60,000 nt of DNA from Bolinopsis microptera (taxonomy: Eukaryota > Ctenophora > Tentaculata > Lobata > Bolinopsidae), in assembly GCF_026151205.1 (NCBI RefSeq), contig NC_087079.1:14138445-14198444 (forward strand), read 5' to 3'. Positions 50,715-60,000 of the stretch are shown piece after piece (within the stretch, counting starts at the first letter, position 1; every line of letters begins with the position of its first letter). Below the pieces are notes generated by a model. The model made no database searches and was not told the DNA's origin. It saw only the letters and a program-made list of their open reading frames with translations. The position numbers were made by a program, and so were the translations under genes.

Positions 50715-51670
50715 CCTGACTGAGGTTTTTTGTAAGGTGACTATAATGATCTGAACAGAATTAAATTCGAGAGTAATAGAATAATTGGATGACTGGGTGA
50801 GTGAGAAGGGGAGGAGGATGGTTTAGCGATAAAATAATGTTCTAGCTCAACTGAAGAACTATCCTCTAAGTCAATGACTGGGTTAGCTCGGCTCTTTAAT
50901 TCATCATGGAGAAGTCTTGTAATAACAGCTGGTCAGAATTTAATATTTGATACATTATTGGATCGTTGTTGTTTGATACAATAGTTGAAATGAAACTGAC
51001 CAGTGACCAATAACCAATAACCAATCTTTCTATGTTCGAATTTTACTCGAACATCCAATTGTTTGGCGCCGAGTTAAACAGGTTGACGAAATTCTCGTCA
51101 ATATAATGTTTTGTTAAAGACCACAGTTCTTATTGTTATATTAGTCGTTATTCTGCAACTATAAATTGTCTAATTTAACCAACAAGTCTCAGCTTTAACC
51201 AAATGATTTGACCATAAGAAACACATCAAAGCCAAAGCTTTGTTGGTTCTGACAATTATATATCTGGCCATTATTCTGCACTCTGCTTTTGTTACCAAAT
51301 TTTAAACAATGAGAAATATATATGTTTTACGAAAAACACAGCGGCAGCGTTATTTATTTTCGCAACTATTAGCCTGTTTTCATTATTTAAAAAAAATGTT
51401 TTAATAAGCTGTTTTCATTATTCAAAATATACGTTTTACGAAAAACTTCTTTATTATCGCAACTAATAACCTTTTTTCATTATCCACAAAACCTTCTACA
51501 AAGGCTTTTTATAAATTTTCCCCAAATATCTGGAGCCATAATCAAATTCATTTGACTATTAATTGTAAAGCTCTGAAGACTGAATAATAATTCGCATCAC
51601 AATTCGTTTTATTTTGGACAATTTGTTTTGAACTCCGTCTGCTCCAACCTCGAGAAGATACCTCGAGAAT
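50715..51670. promoter_or_regulatory. Divergent intergenic region between RSPH14 and the lectin/transglutaminase-like gene
   Basis: The two start codons are 956 bp apart and point away from each other, so both promoters must lie here or in unseen 5' introns. I see no clear TATA box, CpG island or X-box. It is AT-rich with a near-duplicate of ATTAGCCTGTTTTCATTAT / ATAACCTTTTTTCATTAT around 51368 and 51466. Confidence 0.4.
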
Positions 51671-54600
51671 ATGAACCAGCTAGTTTTGCTGACTTCGGTA
51701 TTGGTGGTCTGTTCTATCGCAACAGACCCGATCGTGAATGATTCCAAGAATTATTTGGTCAGACTTCGAAGGGCAGCAGAAGAGACTAAAGGTACACAAT
51801 TGTTGAGCTTATATTTTTAGGAATTATGAACGAAAAAATAGAAACCACCCACAATTCTCGTCCAAGCTTCTTACTCTTAGAATTGCCGTTTCTGCTCATA
51901 CACTTATAGATTTAATGAAAATGTATAATCACCATTAACCTGAAGTTTATTTAAGTTTCAAACCCAAGATTGCACAAAACAGAAAAAAATGTTTTAATGG
52001 ATAATTACATCGATATTTTTACAGATACATACGTTGGCCTTTATAATATTTTCCACGAATTATTTCCCCGAAAAGTCGTGGACACTGGTAACCGATAATT
52101 TCCCGCAAGGGTTGCTAGAGTATTATGAGGACAGACTGCAAGTCACCTCCAACTGGGTGGCGGGAAGTTTCAAAACAAATAACAGTTGCGCACTATATCG
52201 TATCAGCGCACGTATCACATTACCCATTGTTTCATCCAGAACCGGAAAAAATTATTGTATTATAATAGCTCAGTCACTGTGGACCTGATTGAGATAATTC
52301 TTTCTGGTATGACTTACTATCACCACTCATTCGACTATTCGAGGAGTTTATAAAATCAAAGAATATCCATGTCCATTTTTTCAAAATGAAGGTTCATTCT
52401 CGCATTTATTCGATATTTTGAATAATCGGAGTGATTCAAATTGTGATGAGTTGTGTTTAGTCATTCGAATTACACCTGCCTTGCAAAAATGAGATTTCTA
52501 GCTTCTCAAATGACCGAAACATTAAAAGCACTAGCAGGAACCCGTCTAACCCTAAAGTGGTGTCAAGACTCGAGAGACTAAAATAATTTTTACCTATTTA
52601 ATTCGCGTTTTTGACACCACTTGGCGGTCCAAATTTTGGGCACTAAAATTCTTATTTCTTGACAAATTTTTTATTTTTTCATGCTAATTTGAAGGCCATT
52701 AAAGCATTTGACCCAGTCAAAAAAGTTTCAGTTGTATATCTTTTACGGTTTTTGCGAAAAGTCGCGTTAAAGTTGATGCCGTGGTGTCAGTAAAATGGCA
52801 CGGATCCATCCATCCATATATTTATTATCGTCTCGCTTTATATATAGTAAGATAACAAGTTTATTCATACCGTGTGATCAGGTGATTGGCTTAGCTGATC
52901 ACGTGATTAGGTGACCCCCGACCCCCTGTATCGAGTGGCATAATCGATTATACGTATCATCCTTACTAAACACTACAGTTATTTTGTTAAAGTAATGAAA
53001 ACTTTCGCAAGAATCAGTTGCACACAATGAAGATTAAATTTAAAAGTACAGCTAGATAACTAATGCTCTTAAATTTCGTCAGGTGGTGCACGTATAAGTC
53101 TTGACTGCTGGGGGGACGGTCATAATCGAGCAATCAGTGGCGGTATAAGATTCACAGGATCAATTGAAAAATGTGAAAAATTTGCCATAGATAACAATTT
53201 CAAGGTCTTTGCCGTTCAACATGGTGGAGAATGCTTTACTGCAGAAGATGCTGGCCAAAACTGACCCTGACCCTGACCCTGACCCTGACCCTGACCCTGA
53301 CCCTGACCCTGACCCTGACCCTGACCCTGACCCTGACCCTGACCCTGACCCTGACCCTGACCCTGACCCTGACCCTGACCCTGACCCTGACCCTGACCCT
53401 GACCCTGACCCTGACCCTGACCCTGACCCTGACCCTGACCCTGACCCTGACCCTGACCCTGACCCTGACCCTGACCCTGACCCTGACCCTGACCCTGACC
53501 CTGACCCTGACCCTGACCCTGACCCTGACCCTGACCCTGACCCTGACCCTGACCCTGACCCTGACCCTGACCCTGACCCTGACCCTGACCAATTGTCGTA
53601 CTAAACCCTAGATTTCGCGACAATTGACCCCAGTTACATATAATAGGGGTTAATTGTCGGGGGGTTAATTGTCGGGGGTCAATTGTCGGGGGTCAATTGT
53701 CTAGTACTATATAATAGAATATTTTGATATCCTAATTTGTTTACTATACAATATTTATTATTTATATTATTAATATTATAATAATAAGGCTTATATTTCA
53801 GAGGAAGAGGAAGTTGTTGTAAATTATTGTCCTACTGATTATCCCAACGTCTACTACAACGGACAGTACTGTTGTAAATCCAACATGGAGAAGTTCAACA
53901 AGGCTCAGGGTGCCCAATGTGACGGCAGTGTGATTCAGAGAGACAGTTTGTGTTGCGCGGGAGACAAGTACACGTCGTGCCCCGGTGAAAACTGTGTGAG
54001 CAGTGGTCACAAGTTTACAGGTTCGTAGTTTATCAGTAATTAATAAAGGTATTCGACAATGAAAACGAGATGAATAACTATGGTAAAAAAGGGTAAGAAC
54101 CAATATACTATAAAACGCATGTTTTTACTCTGCCCTTACATATCACGGTCAACCCTCGTTGACCGTCTCTGACGGAGTCTTACCCTTAAACTACACTTAC
54201 CCTTAAACTAACACTTTCAGCCCTTGCTGACCGTCCTTATATCAGGCCCAAATCCACTATAGTTCATTCTTGCTCTACCTGAGCCCGATTGTTGTTGACA
54301 CGAACTCACTCGCGTTTGATCACCCCGTGTTGACCCTGGCTACAACACAGCCAATTCCTGCTCTGCTGAGTCAACCTTTGTTGACTCTCCCTACGATTAA
54401 GCCAGACTGCTCATGTCCTCCGCACAGTTCCACTAACTACAGACCACGATAATGCTCTCACCAGGACCCTAACGTAACAGGTCTTGGCTCCAAAGTATCC
54501 TACATCAATGGCCCTCTTCGATTCGGGCAAACTCAATCTGACTCTTCCAGGTCCAGCTCCCAGACATAAATAATGTTCCGTGTGTGGTTTTCACCCGACC

Positions 54601-57600
54601 GTACCAAGCTCACAGGATCTTTACAGCTGTCCTTATCTGTCACAAAAGGGTCCACTCCGTCTCATTGTCCCGGGTGCAGGTGTTAGATTGATCTATCTTG
54701 ACCCAAATCTCCCTGTCTGACGGCCTTTGTAACTATTGTTTAGAACTCTCGTGCTTTAGGGACTAGCTTTAACTCCAGTTACATACAGGATTTATGTCTG
54801 ACAGGTGAGGTTCCAGCTATTTTCTCCCCGTCTTCTCTCCTCCCCTCACTTACGATGTCACCTGCCTAAACTCTGATGTCGAATTGCTGATTATGGCCAT
54901 CTCCTAACTCCTCCAACTATAATACAATAATATAACAATCACGGCTTACAACTGTGAGAGCAACCCAGCACCCACTGCAGTCACACCAGGTGAGTTGGTC
55001 GTATAATTAGTATAATTAGTATAATTAGTTTATAGGCTTCAAATCTTGATATCCTTTAATTCGTCCGGAGAGAGGGATGCAAGTTGATCTTACGAACTTA
55101 GTAAACCTCAACAAAAAGGGCATTTTAAGAGAAGCACCGCATCTAGTTGCTAGGTGCTTCTTTAAGTTTAATTTGTAGGTTTACAACCTACCAGGACGCG
55201 CGCCGAGTTGGAATATATGGAACAGATATTTTACGAGTATCACCCGTTAAAGTTTAAGAGAAGTACCCTATCTATTTGCTATGTGCTTTTTTAAGAGAAG
55301 CACCATATCTAGTTGATAGGTGCTTCTTTAAGAGAAGCACTGGGTGGGCGACAATTGACCCCATAATTTGACCCTGACCCTGACCCTGACCCTGACCCTG
55401 ACCCTGACCCTGACCCTGACCCTGACCCTGACCCTGACCCTGACCCTGACCCTGACCCTGACCCTGACCCTGACCCTGACCCTGACCCTGACCCTGACCC
55501 TGACCCTGACCCTGACCCTGACCCTGACCTTGCTTCAAAGTAGCGCGCGCCGGGCTAGTCCATTAAAAATGGACAAGGAGTTTATCAAATCAAAACATAT
55601 CTATGTCCATTTTTTCCAAATGAAATTGAAGGTTCATTCTCGCATTTATTCGATATTTTGAATAATCGGAGCGATTCAAATTGTGATGAGTTGTGTTCAG
55701 TCATTCGAATTACACCTGCCTTGCAAAAATGAGATTTCTAGCTTCTCAAATGACCGAAATATTAAAAGCATAACAAGTTTAATCATACCGTGTGATCAGG
55801 TGATTGCTAACAAAATAAACAAAATGCTTGATAACCTCGTCATTTCAAATCTCTATCGCCTCATATTTTTGCAGATCAGATGCAACAATCAATTATTTAC
55901 AGTAATCTGAAAAAAATAGGGCGTCCAGCATGTTCGAAATAAACAACATAGGTGATTTAATATTGAATGTGCGTGATCTAAAATATTCTTATTTTCAAAT
56001 TTTGGCGACATAATCCTTGAATAAGTAGGTACAGTATTTGAGTAACAAGTCTCAAATATGAAACAAGGTGGTGGTATAAGACTAAACGTATATAAACCGA
56101 CTTTTGCCCCAAGTTCAACAATAAACATGGTTGCACAAGATAAGAATAAGTTATCTTTTTGTCAAAGTAATGAAAACTTTCGCAAGAATCAGGTGCACAC
56201 AATAAATATTAAATTTTAAAGTACAGCTAGATAATTAATGCTCTTAACTTTCTTCAGATGGTGCACGTATAAGTCTGGGTTGCTGGAGGGACGGTTGGAA
56301 TCGAGCAATCAGTGGCGGTATAAGATTCACAGGATCAATTGAAAAATGTGAAAAATTTGCCATAGATAACAGTCTCAAGGTCTTTGCCGTTCAAAATGGA
56401 GAATGCTTTACTGCAGAAGATGCTGGCCAGACTTACCAAAAATATGGCAAAGCTGGTAATTGTAAGGACGGCAAGGGCGGTGGTTTCGCTAACGATGTCT
56501 ATCAAGTTGGAGAAAGTCAATCTAGAAATGGTAATAAGAACTCTTTGAACCCAAAGATTGAAAGTAACCAATAAATTATATAACCTTATATAGGAGATTG
56601 GAGGATGCAATGCTAAATGCTTATCGAAAGCTTCTACTTTGAATCGTTCACAATTATAATTTTATCTTTACAGATGACGGTATAGTAGAAAATCCTGTAA
56701 AAAATGCCAAGTACAGCTTAGGCAAGGACTTCGAACCGGGAGATTTTATAGATGTCCATGGAATCTATAATTCTAGATCCGAATTTGGCATCATTGACAT
56801 CTTTGATGGAAGTGACAACATTCTAATTCACATCCTCATTAAACCAGGCTGGCAGCACATATGTGAGTCAGATCAAGTTGGCAAACCGTAAAAACATAAC
56901 TGTTTTATAAATTAGTACTAGTTTAACGTCCCTGTTAAATGTTCACGGAAACATTCCAATCCATTGATCAGTTAGCCGACTTTAAAATCCATGTCTTAAA
57001 TATCATTTAAAAGTAAATGTGCATGAAATTTCAGATCTAAATTCGAGATTTGGTGGAGGGTTTGGAAATCCACAGTATGATTGTGAACTTCCAAAGACAT
57101 TGCAATCAAACGAGGATTTCGTCATGAGAATAGTTATGATGGACGAACTTTACAAAATATTTGTCAATGGAGTGAATCTCTCACATAAATTCCCATATCG
57201 AGCACCGATTTCTACATCGAAATACATCGTGATCAGGGGCACGGATGGCTTCAAATGGAACAAATTTATTTTACCACGAACGGAAAAAGCTGGTTAGTGA
57301 AATAAAATATTGTTCTATCCTTAAAGAAAATTTGTGTAGCCATTTATTATAGTTAACAAATAATAAATAAAAAGATCACAATTTTTAACAAAGGATAACA
57401 TTTTCAGAACAATATAAGGAATTTAGAGCATTTCAATCAAGCATTGAAGGACTAAAAAAGGTAATTCTGAAGAATGTAGTTGGACAAAGCCTTTTGGACG
57501 TCAAATCATATGCTAGCTCAACTCAGGGATCACTTGACGTCTTCCAATGGTGGCTCAAGAAACAAATCCTTGAAAATGAAAAAGGCGGTGTTCTACAGTT

Positions 57601-59254
57601 TGGTGACGAGACAGTTGACTGGATTCTAGCAAACAGAGAAGCATTAGAAATGTTCATGACCTCAGGAGATATAAAAGGCAACAAATATCAAGAGGCTCTG
57701 GAAATACTAAGAGACCTGATCCAAGAAGATCCTGCCATCAAAGAGGAAGCCCTGAGACTCAGACTCGCTGTTGCCACTGCCATCGTCTTTTCATCACCAG
57801 TAGATGGATTCGGCTTTAAACGACGCAAAATCGATTGGATGTCAAGGTACCATACCTACATGAGATGGAGTCAAGAAGGTATTTTGTACTCTCCATTCTA
57901 TGAAGGAACTGCTTGGCATCTCCGTTTTGTAGTTCACTCACGATCAAGAGAGGAAGAGCATCTTTGGGTACGAGAAAACACTCCAGAGGGATTTGATAAC
58001 CCAAACAAAATAGGTGATGCATGCCATCAAATGATTAGCTACAAAATGAATAACGATGACGGAGTTTCAATCCACCCTCACACTCTCCGATACTATTACT
58101 ACGTTCCAATAAATCTGAAAGCATGGCATGATATTGGAGGCGTCTGTGGTTCAATATCAACAATGGCTGCAGGGATGTGCCACGCATATGGAGTACCAGC
58201 CGCAACTGTAGGGCAGCCTGGTCACTGTGCTTACGTATGGTATAGAAATGGCAACTGGCAACTAGGAAACAGCGTCTCTGATTGGGCGGAAACGTTTCAT
58301 GGCGACATGTATATGGGTCGAGCGTATTTCTTTCCAGTGATGAATGAAGCTCAAAAGAACCTTGAGGGTTACAGACTGTCTGAAAAAATGAGAATCATCA
58401 GTCGGCTGGCGAATCCTGAAGATCGATTTGAAATATTGGAGGATGCTACAACAGAATGCCCGTACAACTTCGCTGTGTGGCTTGATCTGGAAGGTGCAAT
58501 AGACGAACCGAATCTGCAGAAAGAAACAGTACAAAATGTACTGTTACCAACCCTTTTGAAACAGCAGGAAAAAGAAACACAGGTTTCGGACATTGCCAGG
58601 GAAAAGGTTGGCACGTCTGAGTGCTTTGGGGATGACAGAATGAAAAAGCTTCTTGTTGGTCTTGGCAGTGTTCAGTGCAAAGATCAAGAAACATTTGATT
58701 TTGAAGTAGATTTGGGGAAGCCTTCAACAATAAAGGAGGTTAAGATTAAGTGGATTGGATTTAATAGGGGAGTTGAGTATGGTATCTATGCTCTGGGCGA
58801 AGATAGTGACTACGTTCTGGTAAGAACACACAAGGATGAGAAAGTCGAAGGATGGTGGTACCCTTTGATTACTCTTGATGGATGGGACATGACAACTACT
58901 AAAATAAAATTTCACATGACAAAAAAGGGCGGAAGAGCGAACTCCTTTGCCATCACAAAATTAATTGTCATGGGAGTTTGCCACGATTTTCCTGATGACA
59001 TGTCGAAGGGTAAGCCGGTAAAAGCAAATCCTGGTAGTTCAGATCCTGTTACTCTGGTGGATGGTACTAACTCTACCATATGGAACGGAAACAGTGAGAC
59101 TAGCTGGTTTGAGATTAATCTCAAGAGAATTTGCGCTCTAGATGACATAGAATTCTTTTGGGTTGATGGTGCGAAACCAGAAAATGTTAAAGTCGTATAT
59201 AAAGTGGGGAGTGGCCAAGATGCTCAAAAATTGGGAGAAGATCCTTTTGAAAAG
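51671..59254 (+). CDS. Secreted multidomain lectin / transglutaminase-like protein (at least 969 codons, 3' end beyond window)
   Basis: The exons are 51671-51791, 53802-54020, 56258-56530, 56674-56862, 57035-57292 and 57408-59254. The first five introns are all phase 1, so the modules are shufflable. Exon 1 gives a signal peptide (MNQLVLLTSVLVVCSIA) and a basic linker. Exon 2 is a Cys-rich module with two CC pairs (GQYCCKS, SLCCAGDKYTSCP). Exon 3 is a WSC-like Cys module (LGCWRDGWNRAI, FAVQNGECFTAEDAG, GGGFANDVYQ). Exons 4-5 form a galectin-like lectin (LNSRFGGG, YKIFVNGVNL, FPYRAP). Exon 6 holds a transglutaminase-like core with a Cys-His-Asp candidate triad at 58145 (GGVCGS), 58223 (QPGHCAYVWY) and 58280 (VSDW). 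After it come one F5/8C-like sandwich (FDFEVDLGKPSTIKEVKIKW) and the start of a second (59016 on). Exon 6 ends at a perfect donor AAG/GTAAGT, so the protein probably continues. Read through, it would stop at 59263. It is inferred to act outside the cell on glycan-bearing targets. Confidence 0.82.
52034..52288 (+). CDS. Unplaced open frame in intron 1 of the lectin gene
   Basis: After an acceptor-like TTTTTACAG (ending at 52023) the frame reads FSTNYFPEKSWTLVTDNFPQ and on to LEYYEDRLQVTSNW before a TGA at 52286. Joined to exon 1 in phase 1 the frame would be a different one and would stop after 23 codons, so it does not fit the main transcript. It could be a decayed exon, an alternative terminal exon or chance. 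Confidence 0.25.
   Translation: MAFIIFSTNYFPEKSWTLVTDNFPQGLLEYYEDRLQVTSNWVAGSFKTNNSCALYRISARITLPIVSSRTGKNYCIIIAQSLWT
52531..52852. mobile_element. ~320-bp insertion unique to copy A
   Basis: Copy B reads straight from ATTAAAAGCA into TAACAAGTTT, giving the empty site. Copy A has about 320 bp between them, beginning CTAGCAGGAACCCGTCTAAC and ending in an AT-rich tail with a CATCCATCCA iteration and TATATATAG. The asymmetrical structure with a repetitive 3' tail resembles a short retroposon, but no family is recognised. Confidence 0.55.
53083..53261 (+). pseudogene. Duplicated WSC-like exon truncated by a hexamer array
   Basis: An acceptor (TCGTCAG) and about 59 codons match functional exon 56258-56530 (LDCWGDGHNRAISGGIRF, FAVQHGGECFTAEDAGQ). 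The reading frame then runs directly into the CCCTGA array, whose first TGA (53262-53264) is a stop in this frame. The last third of the module and the donor are missing. The core Cys residues before the break are intact, so truncation may be the main lesion. The main transcript must skip it. Confidence 0.82.
53262..53590. repeat. (TGACCC)n hexamer array 1, about 55 units
   Basis: Perfect TGACCC tandem array. The opposite strand reads (TCAGGG)n, one base from the metazoan telomeric TTAGGG and with the same GGG spacing needed for G-quadruplexes. All long open frames across it (Asp-Pro, Gln-Gly, Leu-Thr, Arg-Val) are artefacts. Confidence 0.98.
53640..53700. repeat. 14-bp tandem repeat GGGGGTCAATTGTC
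   Basis: About four units of GGGGGTYAATTGTC follow the array. The complementary motif GACAATTGACCCC occurs at 53620 and at 55350, directly left of array 2. These may be the sequence from which the hexamer arose. Confidence 0.85.
54021..55120. other. Composition-shifted intron segment, unassigned
   Basis: 54120-54910 is noticeably richer in C and T than its surroundings, with iterated CCCTNGTTGACC-like and TTACCCTTAAACTA-like text. Short open patches occur (54270-54452, and one reading CSVCGFHPTVPSSQDLYSCP near 54571), none splice-bounded or recognisable. It could be a degraded element. A possible donor CACCAG/GTGAGT lies at 54989. ATAATTAGT is repeated three times near 55004-55030. Confidence 0.35.
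55121..55340. repeat. Cluster of related hairpins (AAGAGAAGCACC ... GGTGCTTCTT)
   Basis: TTTAAGAGAAGCACC and GGTGCTTCTTTAA pair across about 16 bp at 55121-55166. A diverged copy lies at 55250-55300 and another good copy at 55293-55333, followed by a half unit to 55340, immediately left of array 2. Confidence 0.8.
55369..55529. repeat. (TGACCC)n hexamer array 2, about 27 units
   Basis: Same unit and orientation as array 1. It is bounded on the left by ACAATTGACCCC and on the right by a GTAGCGCGCGCCGGGC block related to the cluster at 59.5 kb, after which duplication copy B begins. Confidence 0.98.
55574..56420 (+). repeat. Segmental duplication, copy B
   Basis: Partner of 52343-53261. It begins about 45 bp after array 2 and its right block includes the intact WSC-like exon of the main gene. 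It lacks the roughly 320-bp insertion. Confidence 0.9.
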
Positions 59255-59519
59255 GTAAGTTAAGCAAAAAATTTGACATTTCGATTGGTATGGTCATAAT
59301 GCAGAACTCAAATTCAATAATCAAGATCAAACTTACATCCACTTTGACTGCTTTTTTGCAAATACTTTTTTTCAGATCCTGGCCGGGCCTCACATAAAAT
59401 CGCAATTTTTTAAGTTCTCCGCATCAACTTTTGCATTTTCCTTTAAATCTTTGTATCACATAGTGACCCCACGGCCGTTTCATTATGGTGAGCTGCGCGA
59501 TAGTGTGCGGCGCGTCATA
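59255..59519. other. Intron or 3' flank of the lectin gene
   Basis: This follows the AAG/GTAAGT donor. No further exon is visible before the window ends. Confidence 0.5.
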
Positions 59520-59925
59520 CATTGACCATTGTTAATGGTCTGGCCCGGCGCGCGCTACTTCGTAGCACGTGTTGACGGATGTTACTCGTCTAAATTTCTT
59601 CGAAGTAGCGCGCGCCGCTTTCTTCTCGAAATGGTCCGATGGCACGTGCTACGAAGTAGCGCCCGCCGGGCCAGATCATTAACAATGGTCAAAGCACGTG
59701 CCATCGAGAAGTAAGCGGCGCGGCGCGCGCCGAGCTACTTCGAAGAAATTTAGACGAGTAACATCCGTCAAGTTATATAACGTATGACAATTAAATTTGA
59801 CGGATGTTACTTGTTTAAATTTCTTCGAATTAGCGCGCGCCGCTTTTTTCTTGAAATGGCCCGATGGCAAGTGCTACGAAGTAGCGCGCGCCGAGCCAGA
59901 TCATTAACAATGGTCGACATGAATT
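59520..59925. repeat. Nested GC-rich inverted and direct repeat cluster
   Basis: The outer pair GACCATTGTTAATGGTCTGG (59523 on) is inverted at 59642-59690. An overlapping pair of about 75 bp (GACGGATGTTACTCGTCTAA ... GCACGTG) at about 59571-59645 is inverted at 59694-59770. A third, direct, diverged copy runs 59802-59918. All share the core GAAGTAGCGCGCGCCG. A solo core lies at 55540-55560. The open frames on both strands here are incidental. Confidence 0.88.
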
Positions 59926-60000
59926 AAATCTGAGGACCAAATTCGCGTATTTTCCTTCAAATCTGTGGGCCAAATATATCAATCACACACAAACTTCCGA
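59926..60000. other. Window edge, nothing recognised
   Basis: Unremarkable AT-rich sequence. Confidence 0.3.

Larger units (their letters stand above)
52343..53261 (+). repeat. Segmental duplication, copy A
   Basis: Two blocks match copy B (55574-56420) almost base for base: 52343-52530 (with 55574-55770) and about 52985-53261 (with 56160-56420), plus a short shared AACAAGTTTA...GTGATCAGGTGATTG patch. The blocks are separated by sequence unique to each copy. Copy A contains a decayed version of the WSC-like exon. Confidence 0.9.

Noticed and set aside
53209-53623. Asp-Pro, Gln-Gly, Leu-Thr and Arg-Val polypeptide frames
   Set aside because: All four arise from the same TGACCC hexamer array. 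There is no independent evidence of coding.
59529-59870. Arg/Ser/Ala-rich frames on both strands
   Set aside because: They come from the GC-rich nested inverted repeat cluster.

Overview
The window is about 60 kb of AT-rich nuclear DNA from an invertebrate metazoan. The evidence for this is spliced genes with phase-consistent GT/AG introns, an axonemal radial-spoke gene, a secreted animal-type lectin gene, and hAT, pogo and mariner-type miniature elements alongside non-LTR retrotransposon debris. I cannot name the species. Sponge, cnidarian, placozoan or tunicate would all fit. No operons, CRISPR arrays, rRNA or tRNA genes were recognised.

Layout. (1) 1-6.76 kb: a (TG)n tract, then a minus-strand four-exon gene (2433-6755) for a 238-residue protein with two predicted membrane segments, carrying a 0.5 kb mariner-like MITE in an intron and two GC-rich hairpins with GAA loops in the same intron. 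(2) 6.88-11.34 kb: a 4.46 kb inverted structure. Two arms of about 1.9 kb flank a 655 bp spacer, and each arm holds a decayed copy of a PIN-like/Cys-rich gene that I associate with repetitive DNA in invertebrates. (3) 11.3-44 kb: mostly gene-poor. It contains MITEs (hAT at 15.37 kb, a pogo-like copy at 26.03 kb), minisatellites, perfect short palindromes, retrotransposon 3' remnants, and a few probable terminal (first) exons whose partners I could not find (23619-23766 minus, 29453-29565 minus, 35293-35413 plus). (4) 44.1-50.7 kb: a complete minus-strand nine-exon RSPH14 (radial spoke head 14, armadillo repeats). Its introns hold a 1.3 kb inverted-terminal-repeat element, a 185 bp tandem repeat and a second pogo-like MITE. 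(5) 51.7 kb to at least 59.25 kb: a divergent plus-strand gene for a secreted multidomain protein (signal peptide, Cys-rich module, WSC-like Cys module, galectin-like lectin, transglutaminase-like catalytic domain, F5/8C-like modules) that probably continues past the window. It is interrupted by a segmental duplication and by two CCCTGA (TCAGGG) hexamer arrays, one of which truncates a duplicated exon. (6) 59.5-59.9 kb: a nested, very GC-rich inverted repeat cluster.

The two best-resolved genes, RSPH14 and the lectin/transglutaminase-like gene, are head to head with about 0.96 kb between start codons and could share a promoter region. There is no sign that their functions are related. The exon structures were assembled by hand from splice consensus and phase agreement. 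No alignment or database search was run.
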